From positions 2,507,430-2,571,429 of the forward strand of contig NZ_CP007410.1 of the NCBI RefSeq assembly GCF_000585995.1: DNA of 64,000 nt, written 5' to 3'. A model generated the notes under the pieces. That model did not search any database. It worked only from the letters and a program-made list of their open reading frames with translations, and was not told the origin of the DNA. Every line of letters starts with the position of its first letter. Position 1 is the stretch's first letter. Source of the stretch: Pseudomonas brassicacearum (GTDB lineage Bacteria > Pseudomonadota > Gammaproteobacteria > Pseudomonadales > Pseudomonadaceae). Positions 1-8,235 of this stretch are shown here, one piece after another. Position numbers and translations under genes: made by a program.

Positions 1-1225
1 CCGCTTCATCCACCGTGTCATAAGGGATGATGCACAGCACAGGCCCGAAGATTTCTTCCTGGGCGATGCGCATGGCGCTGTCCACTTGCGAGAAAACCGT
101 CGGTCGGGTGTAGAAGCCTTTGTCGAAGCCCGGTACTCGGCCTGGCCCGCCGCACACCAGTTTGGCGCCTTCCCTCAGGCCCACCTCGATCAGGGTCTGT
201 ACGCGATTGAACTGGGCCTCGTTGGCGATGGGACCGAGGACCGTTGCTTCCGATTGCGGGTCGCCGACGATGATCGCGTTGGCGGTTGCGGCAGCCAACG
301 CTTCGACTTCCGCCAAGCGGTTTCTTGGGACGATCATTCGGGTCGGCGCGCTGCACGATTGGCCGACATTGCGCAACGCCGACATCACCCCCAGCGGTAC
401 GGCTTTGGCGAAGTCCGCGTCCGGCAGCAACACGTTCGGTGACTTGCCGCCCAGTTCCTGGGTGACGCGCTTCACCGTAGGAGCGGCGGCCTGGGCGACC
501 AGTGCGCCGGCGCGGTTCGAGCCGGTGATGGAGATCATGTCGATATCGGGGTGCGCCGCCATGGCTGCACCGACCTCGGCACCGCTGCCGTTCACCAGGT
601 TGAAGACACCGGCTGGAAGGCCCGCGTCATGTACCAATTGGGCGAACAGCAGCGCGCTCAATGGTGACAGTTCGCTCGGTTTCAACACCACCGTGCAGCC
701 GGCGGCAATCGCCGGGGCGACTTTGGCGGTGATTTGATACAGCGGCCAGTTCCACGGTGTGATGAGGCCGCAGACGCCGATGGGTTCGCGTTGAATGGCG
801 GTGCCATTTTCGACCTTCTGGAAACGATAAGTCGTCAGCACATCACGGGCCACTCGCACATGTTCGGCCGCCAACGGCACCTGCATGGCCCGGGCAAAAC
901 CGATGGCCGCGCCCATTTCCAGCGAGAGCGCCTGGGCCAGTGTTTCCTGGCGCTCAAGGATCAGTTCGTGGATTTTTCCAAGGATCGATACGCGGGTGTC
1001 TACCGGGGTCGCGGACCAGCCGGGAAATGCGGCACGCGCGGCCGCTACTGCCCGGTCGACGTCCTCACCAGAACCTTGGGCGACCTCGGCGATCACTTCC
1101 TCGGTCGCTGGATTGACCACCGGCAGCGTTGCCGGTTGGACCGGGGACGACCAGGTGCCATTGATATAAAGCTGCCGGCACATTTGCGGGTCGACGCTGT
1201 AGTGGTTCGAGGTGTGGGTGGTCAT
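1..1225 (-). CDS. Aldehyde dehydrogenase (NAD+), C-terminus cut by window edge
   Basis: This is the first ~408 residues of an ALDH-superfamily enzyme, which oxidises an aldehyde to its acid with NAD(P)+ in the cytoplasm. Visible signatures are the N-terminal PATEE segment, the cofactor-site stretch ITPWNWPLYQ, the ELGGKSP motif and the catalytic cysteine in GQSCSAPTR; EIFGPV lies near the cut end. The ATG start at 1225 is preceded by AGGGAG at good spacing. The full family length is ~480 residues, so roughly 70 residues lie outside the window. It follows the RidA and D-serine dehydratase-like genes on the same strand but is separated from them by a REP pair, so co-transcription is uncertain. 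The substrate cannot be read from the sequence. Confidence 0.93.
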   Translation of the reverse strand, partial: MTTHTSNHYSVDPQMCRQLYINGTWSSPVQPATLPVVNPATEEVIAEVAQGSGEDVDRAVAAARAAFPGWSATPVDTRVSILGKIHELILERQETLAQALSLEMGAAIGFARAMQVPLAAEHVRVARDVLTTYRFQKVENGTAIQREPIGVCGLITPWNWPLYQITAKVAPAIAAGCTVVLKPSELSPLSALLFAQLVHDAGLPAGVFNLVNGSGAEVGAAMAAHPDIDMISITGSNRAGALVAQAAAPTVKRVTQELGGKSPNVLLPDADFAKAVPLGVMSALRNVGQSCSAPTRMIVPRNRLAEVEALAAATANAIIVGDPQSEATVLGPIANEAQFNRVQTLIEVGLREGAKLVCGGPGRVPGFDKGFYTRPTVFSQVDSAMRIAQEEIFGPVLCIIPYDTVDEA

Positions 1226-1400
1226 CCGACGGGCTCCCTGGAGTGTTCTCAATAAGCTAACAAAGCCGTCCTGCTGAGATGTGCCGTTGTTGCGCCCGGC
1301 AAAGAATAATCTGCTGTATCGGCCGGGCTAACTTCGCAAAGGTAGCGGCGTCCGTTTCAGGGCCAACTGCGCCCAAGGTTAACCGATGGCCCAGGACACC

Positions 1401-1495
1401 TGTGGCGAGGGAGCTTGCTCCCGCTGGGTCGCGCAGCGGCCCCAAAAAAGCGATGAGCGCTTCGCACTCAAGCGGGAGCAAGCTCCCTCGCCACA
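1401..1495. repeat. REP pair (inverted), gtggcgaggg type
   Basis: Two inverted copies of the element with core gtggcgagggagcttgctcc occur at 1401-1444 (plus orientation) and 1471-1495 (reverse), separated by a short GC-rich spacer. Each copy forms a hairpin on its own and the two pair with each other, which is the layout of a REP doublet (REPIN). It fills most of the 298-base gap between the aldehyde dehydrogenase and RidA genes. I see nothing else in that gap apart from the dehydrogenase ribosome binding site. Confidence 0.85.
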
Positions 1496-1523
1496 CGTTC
1501 ATCTCATTGCCTTATGAGTGAAG

Positions 1524-1910
1524 TCAGCCCCGGGCCAGCGCTTCGATTTCGATCAGGTAGCCGTGGTGCAAGGCCGGGACGGGCACCACGGCGCGGGCAG
1601 GGCGGTGCTCGCCCAGATAGCGGGCGTAGATCCGGTCAAAAGCCGGCCAGTGCTCGATACCGGCGACATACACCGTCACCTTCAACAGGTCGTTCGGACC
1701 CCGGCCAGCCGCGCTAAGAATCGCCATCAGGTTCTCCAGGGCGAGGCAGGCCTGCGCCTCGAACGGTTGGCCGGCACTGTGGCTGCCATCGGCGCGTACC
1801 GGCAACTGCCCGGACACGTACAAGACGCCCTGGTGCGACACGGCCTGGGCGTAATGCCCGCCCGGAGCGGCCGCCTGGGTGGTGTGAATCAACTCGATCT
1901 CACCAGCCAT
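1524..1910 (-). CDS. RidA/YjgF family enamine-imine deaminase
   Basis: A 128-residue protein of the usual RidA length. RidA hydrolyses reactive enamines and imines, such as 2-aminoacrylate released by PLP-dependent dehydratases, to keto acids and ammonia; it acts as a cytoplasmic trimer. The family pattern is clear: SHQGVLYVSGQLPV near the N-terminus, LENLMAILSAAG in the middle, VTVYVAGIEHWPAFD, and the conserved arginine in the PARAVVPVPAL segment followed by LIEIEALA. The ATG at 1910 lies inside the end of the upstream dehydratase-like gene, giving an 11-base overlap, so translation is probably coupled. That pairing suggests it clears the enamine made by its neighbour. Confidence 0.93.
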   Translation of the reverse strand: MAGEIELIHTTQAAAPGGHYAQAVSHQGVLYVSGQLPVRADGSHSAGQPFEAQACLALENLMAILSAAGRGPNDLLKVTVYVAGIEHWPAFDRIYARYLGEHRPARAVVPVPALHHGYLIEIEALARG

Positions 1911-3036
1911 GTAGACGACTCCAACTATGCACTTCGCCCGTCGCATCACAGGCGCTGTAATGAGGAAATTGCGCGCCGGTGGCGCAGGCGTGGTTGGGCA
2001 GGATGCGCAGGCGGCTGCCAATGGGAAAGCGCGTGGCGATATCGACGCTGTCGGTACTTGAAAGGGTGATGATGCCGTGCTCCTGGTTGGCACTGCTGAG
2101 CAACGCGCCCTCAATCCAAGCGCCTTCTTCGTTGCACACTTGCCCATAGCCGAAGTCCTGCTGCTGCCGTTGCGTGCCCCGATCACGGCTCATGGCCATC
2201 CAGCCGGCGTCGGTGATCACCCAGCCTTTATCTGGCTGATGACCGATGACGGTGGTCAGCACGCTCAGGGCCAACTCGTCGGCCGCGCAGACGCCGACGT
2301 TGTGCATCACCAGGTCGAAGAACACATAGACACCGGCGCGCACTTCGGTGACGCCTTCCAGGCTCTGCGCCGACAGCGCGGTGGGCGTCGAACCGATGCT
2401 GACCTGCGGGCAGGCCAGCCCGGCCTCGCGGATGCGTTGGGCGGCGCTGACGCAGATATGACGCTCCTGCTCGGCCAAGGCTTGCAGCGCCTGGGGGGTA
2501 TCGAGTTCGTAGCTGGAGCCGGCGTGGGTCATGACGCCGCAAAGCTGCATGTCGCCCTCGCTGAGCAGCCCCGCGATGGCGACCAGTGAATCGTCTTCGA
2601 GGCGCACTCCGGATCGATGGCCATCGCAGTCGATCTCGATCCACACATCGAAACGTTCGCCGTGTTGCCTGCCGAAATCGACGATCGCCTGCGCCGCCGC
2701 CAGGCTGTCGGTCAAGAGGCTCAAGCGGCAGCCCTGGCGCTGCAGCGTCAGGGCCTGGGCCAGTTTGCCGGGGGCCATGGCCACGGCATAAAAAATGTCC
2801 TGGATGCCGGCGGCGAAACAATGTTCGGCTTCCTTCAAGGTGGATACCGTGACGCCGCTGGCGCCTGCGGCGATTTGCGCCTGGATCACTGGCAGGCATT
2901 TGCTGGTCTTGATGTGGGGACGCAAACGCACACCGAGGGCGTCCATGCGTTGCTGCATGCGGTGGATATTGCGCTGCATGCGAGGCACGTCGATGAGCGC
3001 GGCCGGGGTATCGAGGGAGGCAATGGAGGCTGGCAT
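1900..3036 (-). CDS. Fold-type III PLP enzyme, D-serine dehydratase/D-threonine aldolase family
   Basis: A 378-residue member of the alanine-racemase-like (TIM barrel) DSD1/D-threonine aldolase family. The N-terminus has TPAALID and RPHIKTSK, with Lys43 as the expected PLP Schiff-base residue. A metal-binding HxC motif is present at His349-Cys351 (PNHACAT). From family knowledge, eukaryotic D-serine dehydratases bind zinc with His/Cys, whereas classical bacterial D-threonine aldolases use His/Asp with Mn2+, so I favour beta-elimination (D-serine, or a D-3-hydroxyaspartate-like substrate) over retro-aldol cleavage. The overlapping downstream RidA gene supports an enamine-releasing reaction. 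It is transcribed divergently from a LysR gene that probably regulates it. The exact substrate is unproven. Confidence 0.88.
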   Translation of the reverse strand: MPASIASLDTPAALIDVPRMQRNIHRMQQRMDALGVRLRPHIKTSKCLPVIQAQIAAGASGVTVSTLKEAEHCFAAGIQDIFYAVAMAPGKLAQALTLQRQGCRLSLLTDSLAAAQAIVDFGRQHGERFDVWIEIDCDGHRSGVRLEDDSLVAIAGLLSEGDMQLCGVMTHAGSSYELDTPQALQALAEQERHICVSAAQRIREAGLACPQVSIGSTPTALSAQSLEGVTEVRAGVYVFFDLVMHNVGVCAADELALSVLTTVIGHQPDKGWVITDAGWMAMSRDRGTQRQQQDFGYGQVCNEEGAWIEGALLSSANQEHGIITLSSTDSVDIATRFPIGSRLRILPNHACATGAQFPHYSACDATGEVHSWSRLHGW

Positions 3037-3094
3037 GAACAGGGCTCGGTGGTGAAAGACAGGCTCGACTCTACGCAGTCATCGTGAAGCCGTG

Positions 3095-3128
3095 GTTCAA
3101 TGAACTGTCATCAATCATTAAGTTGAAC
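3095..3128. promoter_or_regulatory. Candidate LysR operator dyad
   Basis: GTTCAA at 3095-3100 and TTGAAC at 3123-3128 form an inverted repeat immediately before the LysR start codon, in the 95-base divergent gap shared with the D-serine dehydratase-like gene. Position and symmetry fit an autoregulatory LysR site. The spacing is longer than a simple T-N11-A box and no binding data exist, so this is a suggestion. Confidence 0.3.
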
Positions 3129-3131
3129 TGA

Positions 3132-4016
3132 ATGATTACTCTCGAAGACCTGCGGATGGTTGTGACCCTGGCACGCTCCGAGTCGTTGAGCGCCGCCGCC
3201 AGGGCTCTCAATGTCTCGCCTCCGGCGCTGTCCATGCGCCTGCGCAAACTGGAGACGCTGTTGGGCCTGACCCTGGCCAATCGCGATGCCCGGCGCCTGA
3301 GCCTGACCGCTGATGGTGAGCGTTTCTCCCGCCAGAGTGCGGTGCTGCTGGAACAGCTGGAGGCGCTGCCCGAATCGTTCAAGCAACAGGACGATCAACT
3401 GGTCGGTACCCTCAGGCTGGCGGCGCCGTTTGGTTATGGACGCCAACGCATCGCGCCGCTGCTGGCGCGGTTTGCCCGGTTGCACCCGCAACTCTGCCTG
3501 CAGCTGGATCTACGGGAAACGCCCTGGCCCGATCGCCATGACAGCGACGCCGTGATTCACATCGGCAATCTCAGCGACAGCCTGTGGGTGGCCCGGCCCC
3601 TCACGCAAAACGACCGCTGGCTGTGCGCGAGCCCCGCCTATCTGGAGCAGTACGGCACGCCGACCTCGCCCGACCAACTTGCCGGGCACCGCTGCATTTG
3701 TATTCGTGAAAACGATGAAGACGTCACGCTGTGGCACCTGCGCAATGGGCAGGGGCGCAAGACCCTGCGGATCAAGCCGGCTTTATTGAGCAACGATGGC
3801 AGCGTGGCCCGGCGCTGGGCCGAACAAGGCCTGGGGCTGGTGCTGCGTTCGCAGTGGGACGTCAGTAAGGCCATCGCCGACGGCCGCCTGGTCCGGGTGC
3901 TGGCGGATTGGCAATTCGACAGCGCCCCGATCAACCTGCTGGTGCCCTCACGCAAACTCCGCAGCGCGCGGGTCCAGGCTTTGGTGAGTTTTCTCGAGGG
4001 GGAACTGAAGGCTTGA
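3132..4016 (+). CDS. LysR-family transcriptional regulator
   Basis: A 294-residue LysR regulator. Residues ~1-60 carry the winged helix-turn-helix (SLSAAARALNVSPPALSMRL). The remainder is the effector-binding domain in the LTTR group that contains LVGTLRLAAPFGYGRQRIAP. It diverges from the RidA/D-serine dehydratase-like pair with a 95-base shared gap, the standard arrangement for a regulator of that pair, and may also influence the catabolic run that begins ~470 bases downstream on its own strand. The effector is unknown but a D-amino acid is plausible. The start was chosen because it is the only ATG giving a complete HTH. Confidence 0.93.
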   Translation: MITLEDLRMVVTLARSESLSAAARALNVSPPALSMRLRKLETLLGLTLANRDARRLSLTADGERFSRQSAVLLEQLEALPESFKQQDDQLVGTLRLAAPFGYGRQRIAPLLARFARLHPQLCLQLDLRETPWPDRHDSDAVIHIGNLSDSLWVARPLTQNDRWLCASPAYLEQYGTPTSPDQLAGHRCICIRENDEDVTLWHLRNGQGRKTLRIKPALLSNDGSVARRWAEQGLGLVLRSQWDVSKAIADGRLVRVLADWQFDSAPINLLVPSRKLRSARVQALVSFLEGELKA

Positions 4017-4053
4017 ACAGCGGTGTGCCAGCGCTGGCCCTGCTACAGAGCTA

Positions 4054-4154
4054 TCGCCATCGCGAGCAAGCTCGCTCCCACAGGGGATGCTCGTGGACTT
4101 CAATCTCTCAGCCACCCCGAAATCCTTGTGGGAGCGAGCTTGCTCGCGATGGCG
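4054..4154. repeat. REP pair (inverted), gtgggagcgagc type
   Basis: Inverted copies of the element with core gtgggagcgagcttgctcgc lie at 4054-4083 (reverse orientation) and 4127-4154 (plus orientation). They sit in the 466-base gap between the LysR gene and the dehalogenase-like gene. The rest of that gap (4155-4482) is GC-rich without a recognisable coding frame. A promoter for the downstream operon should lie near 4380-4460, but I cannot identify one with confidence. Confidence 0.85.
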
Positions 4155-4482
4155 TCAGCCCATCCAACAAAGATGCCGGCGCTGTCCACCCCAGGCGTAG
4201 ATTCTGCCGCAAACCAGCCCCCGCAGGCCTGTTTTACGCACCATAACTGCCCGCAAACCCACTGGAACACGGGCGCAACGCCCACGCCTGGAGCGTCCCG
4301 CAAAGTCTGCTGAGCGAGCCCCGCAAAACGGTGGTTTGTACCAAGCGGCCGGCATTTTTAACGATTTATCCACGGTCTCATGGTGTTGTAATGAAAACGT
4401 GATGCAGCGTTGCACCGAGGCTTCATGAACGGCGTCAATGTTTGCCTCGTCATGCCTTCAACAACAATTCAGGACCGCACTC

Positions 4483-5151
4483 ATGAGCTTTCTTCGACCC
4501 AAGTACATCACCTTCGACTGCTACGGCACGTTGACCAATTTCCAGATGGGCACCATGACCCGTGAGCTGTTCGCCGATCGTGTCGATGCCGGGCAGATGG
4601 ACCAGTTCGTCAAGGATTTCTCCGCTTATCGTCTGGACCAGGTGATGGGCGACTGGCGGCCTTATGATGAGATTCTCAAGACCGCCCTGGCGCGGACATG
4701 CAAGCGTTGGGGTGTTGAGTACCGGAACGAAGGCCAGCTTTATTACGACGCCGTGCCTACCTGGGGTCCCCACGCCGATGTGCCGGCGGGCCTGTCGAAA
4801 ATCGCCGACAAGATCCCCCTGGTGATTTTCTCCAACGCGATGGACGAGCAGATCATGTCCAACGTCGACAAGCTCGGCGCGCCTTTCCATAAAGTCTTCA
4901 CCGCCCAGCAGGCCCAGGCCTACAAGCCGCGCCTGGCCGCTTTCGAGTTCATGCTCGATAACCTCGGCTGCGGTCCGGAGGACGTCCTGCATGTGTCGTC
5001 CAGCTTCCGTTATGACCTGATGTCGGCCCACGACATGAAGATCAAGCACAAGGCTTTCGTCGCCCGGGGTCATGAACAACCGGCCAATGCTGCGTTTGGC
5101 TACCACCAGATCCCGGACATCGGCGGATTGGCCGGTCTGGTCGGGCTCTGA
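4483..5151 (+). CDS. HAD-superfamily protein, type II haloacid dehalogenase-like
   Basis: A 222-residue protein of the L-2-haloacid dehalogenase (type II) group of the HAD superfamily. The nucleophile motif is TFDCYGTLTN (Asp12). Later family motifs are FSNAMDEQ, the lysine in AYKPRLAAFE, and VSSSFRYDLMSAHDM. These enzymes hydrolyse 2-haloacids, but many relatives act as phosphatases or other hydrolases. I chose the ATG at 4483, preceded by AGGA at 8-base spacing, over an in-frame ATG 45 bases upstream that has no ribosome binding site and adds non-family residues. It is the first gene of a run of catabolic and ABC-transporter genes, with only 36 bases before the next one. The substrate is unknown. 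Confidence 0.85.
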   Translation: MSFLRPKYITFDCYGTLTNFQMGTMTRELFADRVDAGQMDQFVKDFSAYRLDQVMGDWRPYDEILKTALARTCKRWGVEYRNEGQLYYDAVPTWGPHADVPAGLSKIADKIPLVIFSNAMDEQIMSNVDKLGAPFHKVFTAQQAQAYKPRLAAFEFMLDNLGCGPEDVLHVSSSFRYDLMSAHDMKIKHKAFVARGHEQPANAAFGYHQIPDIGGLAGLVGL

Positions 5152-5187
5152 GTTTCCTGGCGCTCTTCAAGGTGAAAGGGGTTAGAC

Positions 5188-6462
5188 ATGGGCAGTGAGT
5201 CCTATTGGCTCGATACCGCACCGGCCTTTACCGGTGCCCAGCTCGGCGGGTTGCCCGGGCAGGTCGATGTCGCCATCGTCGGTGGCGGTTTCACCGGCCT
5301 GGCCGCGGCGCGCGCCCTGGCCTTGAAGGGGGCGAGTGTCGCGGTGCTGGAAGCGGGCAGGGTGATTGGCGAGGCGTCAGGGCGCAACGGCGGGCATTGC
5401 AGTACCGGCGTTGCCCAGGATTACGCGGCCCTCACCGCTAGCCTCGGCGCCGACAAGGCGCGCGCCTATTACCAGGCCTATGAAAGCGCCGTGCAGAGCG
5501 TGGTTACGCTGGTGGAAAAAGAGCAGATTGCCTGCGACCTCAAGCGCAATGGCAAGCTCAAGTTGGCGGCCAAGCCGATGCACTATGAAGGCTTGGCACG
5601 CACCTGTGAATTGATTCGCAGGGAGGTCGATGCCGAGGTCGAGTTGCTGTCCGCCGAAGAGACGCGGGAGGAAGTCAATTCGGCGCAGTTTCACGGCGGC
5701 CTGCTGCAGCGTAACGGCGTGCAGATGCATGTCGGACGTTTCGGTGTCGGCCTGGCCGAGGCGGCCGCGCGTCACGGTGCGTTGATCTTCCAGGGGGTGG
5801 CAGTGCAGGACTGGAAGGCCAGCGCGGGCGGCTATCAAGTCAACACCCGCAAGGGCACGTTGCAGGCTTCGCAGATCCTGTTGGCGACCGGCACCAGCCA
5901 GCAAGGCGGCTTGGGCTGGTATCGGCGGCGAATCGTGCCGGTGGGCAGTTTTGTGATCGCCACCGAGGTATTGCCCCAGGCGTTGATCGACAGCTTGCTG
6001 CCGGCACGCCGCTCCTATGTCACCAGCCGCATGATCGGTAACTACTTTCGCCTGACCCCGGACAACCGCCTGCTGTTTGGCGGACGTGCGCGGTTTGCCA
6101 TGTCCGACAGCGTCTCCGACGCCAAGAGTGGCAAGGTGTTGCAAGCGGCGATGGTGCAGATGTTCCCGCAGTTGGCGAACGTCAAGATCGACTACTGCTG
6201 GGGCGGCCTGGTGGACATGACGTCCGATCGCCTGCCCCGGGCCGGCCAACATGGAGGGGTTTATCACTCCATGGGCTACAGCGGCCACGGTGTGCAGATG
6301 TCGGTGCACATGGGGCAAGTCATGGCCGAGGTCATGGCCGGCAACGTCGAGGCCAACCCTTGGCGCGAACTCGACTGGCCGGCCATCCCCGGACACTTCG
6401 GCAAGCCCTGGTTCCTGCCACTGGTCGGTGCGTATTACCGGCTGCAGGACTACCTACACTGA
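5188..6462 (+). CDS. FAD-dependent amine/amino-acid oxidase (DAO family, PuuB-like)
   Basis: A 424-residue flavoprotein of the D-amino-acid-oxidase fold. The N-terminal dinucleotide-binding motif is VAIVGGGFTGLAAARALAL, followed by the acidic ribose-binding residue in VLEAG and the EASGRNGGHCSTG segment typical of PuuB-type (gamma-glutamylputrescine oxidase) and related oxidoreductases. The C-terminal FAD segment contains GYSGHGVQMS. These enzymes oxidise a C-N bond of an amine or N-substituted amino acid, giving an aldehyde or keto acid. It lies between the HAD protein and the ABC-transporter binding protein and is probably co-transcribed with both. It is a separate enzyme from the three-subunit oxidase further downstream, so the operon has two flavin oxidation steps. 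Confidence 0.88.
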   Translation: MGSESYWLDTAPAFTGAQLGGLPGQVDVAIVGGGFTGLAAARALALKGASVAVLEAGRVIGEASGRNGGHCSTGVAQDYAALTASLGADKARAYYQAYESAVQSVVTLVEKEQIACDLKRNGKLKLAAKPMHYEGLARTCELIRREVDAEVELLSAEETREEVNSAQFHGGLLQRNGVQMHVGRFGVGLAEAAARHGALIFQGVAVQDWKASAGGYQVNTRKGTLQASQILLATGTSQQGGLGWYRRRIVPVGSFVIATEVLPQALIDSLLPARRSYVTSRMIGNYFRLTPDNRLLFGGRARFAMSDSVSDAKSGKVLQAAMVQMFPQLANVKIDYCWGGLVDMTSDRLPRAGQHGGVYHSMGYSGHGVQMSVHMGQVMAEVMAGNVEANPWRELDWPAIPGHFGKPWFLPLVGAYYRLQDYLH

Positions 6463-6548
6463 GTTACATGGCGTTGTTTTGCGTTCCAACCGCGATGCGT
6501 TAATCGCACGTAATCGAGCCCTATCATTTTCCGAAAGGTAGAACTGAC

Positions 6549-8192
6549 ATGAGTGACAATAAAAACGGCATCAAAGACCAGTTGATCACCGGTACAGAAA
6601 GTCTGCGTGTTTTCGAAGGGCTCAATCGCGGCATGTCACGCCGCCATGCGCTGCAAATGCTGGGGGTGGCGGGTGTGGCCGCGGCGGGCGCCGGCAGCCT
6701 GTTCGGTGCCGCCGGCAAGCTGCTTGCCGATGATGAGGCCAGCCCCGGTAAAGGCAAGCCCGGCGGGCGCATTCGGGTTGCCGGTATCTCCAGTTCCACC
6801 GCCGACACCCTGGACCCGGCCAAAGGCTCATCGTCCACGGACTACGTGCGCCACTACATGTTCTATAACGGCCTGACGCGTTTCGACAGCCACATGGTGC
6901 CGCAGCTGGAACTGGCCGAGCGCATCGACACCACCGATGCCACGCTCTGGGTGATTACCCTGCGCAAGGAAGTGACCTTCCACAACGGCAAGGGCCTGAC
7001 CGCCGCCGACGTGGTGTATTCCCTGATGCGGCACAAGGACCCGATCACCGGTTCCAAGGTCTTGCCGCTGGCGGAGCAGTTTGCCGAAGTCAAAGCCAAC
7101 GGCAGCCACGAGGTGCAGATACGCTTGAGCGGCCCGAATGCCGAGCTGCCATCGATCCTGGCCGTCTCCCACATGTTGATCGTTCCTGAAGGCACCAGCG
7201 ACTTCAGCCAGGGCATCGGTACCGGCCCCTTCAAGGTCAAGGAGTTCAAGCCGGGGGTGCGTTCGATTGGCGCGCGCAACACCAACTACTGGAAACCGGG
7301 TTTGCCGTATCTGGACGAGATCGAATTCATCGGCATCGCCGACGAACCGTCACGGGTCAACGCACTGCTCTCGGGTGATGTGCAGATCATCAACGAGGTC
7401 AACCCGCGCTCGACCACGCGCATCAAGGACAGCGCCAAACATCGCGTCGTGGACTCACCGTCGGGTAACTACACCGACCTGATCATTCGCCAGGACCAGA
7501 TGCCCGGTCAAAGCCCTGAGTTCACCGAGGCGATGAAACTGCTGCTGGATCGCGAACAGGTCAAGTCGGCGATATTCCGTGGCTTTGCCAGGGTCGGCAA
7601 CGACCACCCGATCGCCCCCGGCGCGCGGTTCCACAACGCCGACCTGCCACAACGGGCCTACGATCCGGAAAAGGCGCGCTTCCTGCTGAAGAAGGCGGGG
7701 ATGGAAAGCATCAGCATGCCGGTGATGTGCTCGCCGGCCGCCACCGGCTCGGTGGACGTCGCCGTGCTGCTGCAGCAATCGGCCAAGGAGGCCGGGCTCA
7801 AGCTCAACGTCAATCGCCTGCCAAGCGATGGCTACTGGTCCAACCACTGGGCCAAGCACCCGCTGAGCTTCGGCAACATCAACCCACGGCCCAACGCCGA
7901 CATGATTTTCTCGCAATTCTTCCAATCGACCGCGCCCTGGAATGAATCCGGCTGGAAAAACCCGCAGTTCGACCAGCTGCTGATCCAGGCCCGGGGTGAA
8001 ACCGATGAGGCCAAGCGCGGCAAGATGTACGGGGACATGCAAGCCCTGGTGCATGAACACAGCGGCATCGGTGTGCCCGTGTTCATCAGCAACATCGATG
8101 GGGTCGACCAGCGCGTCAAAGGCTATGGCACCAACCCGCTGGGCGGTTTCATGGGCTACATGTTCTCCGAGCAAGTCTGGCTGGACGCTTGA
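6549..8192 (+). CDS. ABC transporter substrate-binding protein, family 5 (DppA/OppA-like), Tat signal
   Basis: A 547-residue periplasmic solute-binding protein of the family that serves dipeptide, oligopeptide, opine and nickel importers. The N-terminus has a long polar region, then SRRHALQML and a hydrophobic alanine/glycine stretch ending near LADDEA, which is a twin-arginine (Tat) export signal rather than the Sec signal normal for the family. Family motifs include LDPAKGSSS, FHNGKGLTAADVVYSLMR and YNGLTRF. Two permeases and a fused ATPase follow directly. The ligand is unresolved; the surrounding oxidases point to an amino-acid conjugate or opine-like compound. AAGG precedes the ATG. Confidence 0.93.
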   Translation: MSDNKNGIKDQLITGTESLRVFEGLNRGMSRRHALQMLGVAGVAAAGAGSLFGAAGKLLADDEASPGKGKPGGRIRVAGISSSTADTLDPAKGSSSTDYVRHYMFYNGLTRFDSHMVPQLELAERIDTTDATLWVITLRKEVTFHNGKGLTAADVVYSLMRHKDPITGSKVLPLAEQFAEVKANGSHEVQIRLSGPNAELPSILAVSHMLIVPEGTSDFSQGIGTGPFKVKEFKPGVRSIGARNTNYWKPGLPYLDEIEFIGIADEPSRVNALLSGDVQIINEVNPRSTTRIKDSAKHRVVDSPSGNYTDLIIRQDQMPGQSPEFTEAMKLLLDREQVKSAIFRGFARVGNDHPIAPGARFHNADLPQRAYDPEKARFLLKKAGMESISMPVMCSPAATGSVDVAVLLQQSAKEAGLKLNVNRLPSDGYWSNHWAKHPLSFGNINPRPNADMIFSQFFQSTAPWNESGWKNPQFDQLLIQARGETDEAKRGKMYGDMQALVHEHSGIGVPVFISNIDGVDQRVKGYGTNPLGGFMGYMFSEQVWLDA

Positions 8193-8235
8193 TGAGCAGT
8201 GTTTGGCTGCGTGACATGGCACAAGGGGTAGGGTG

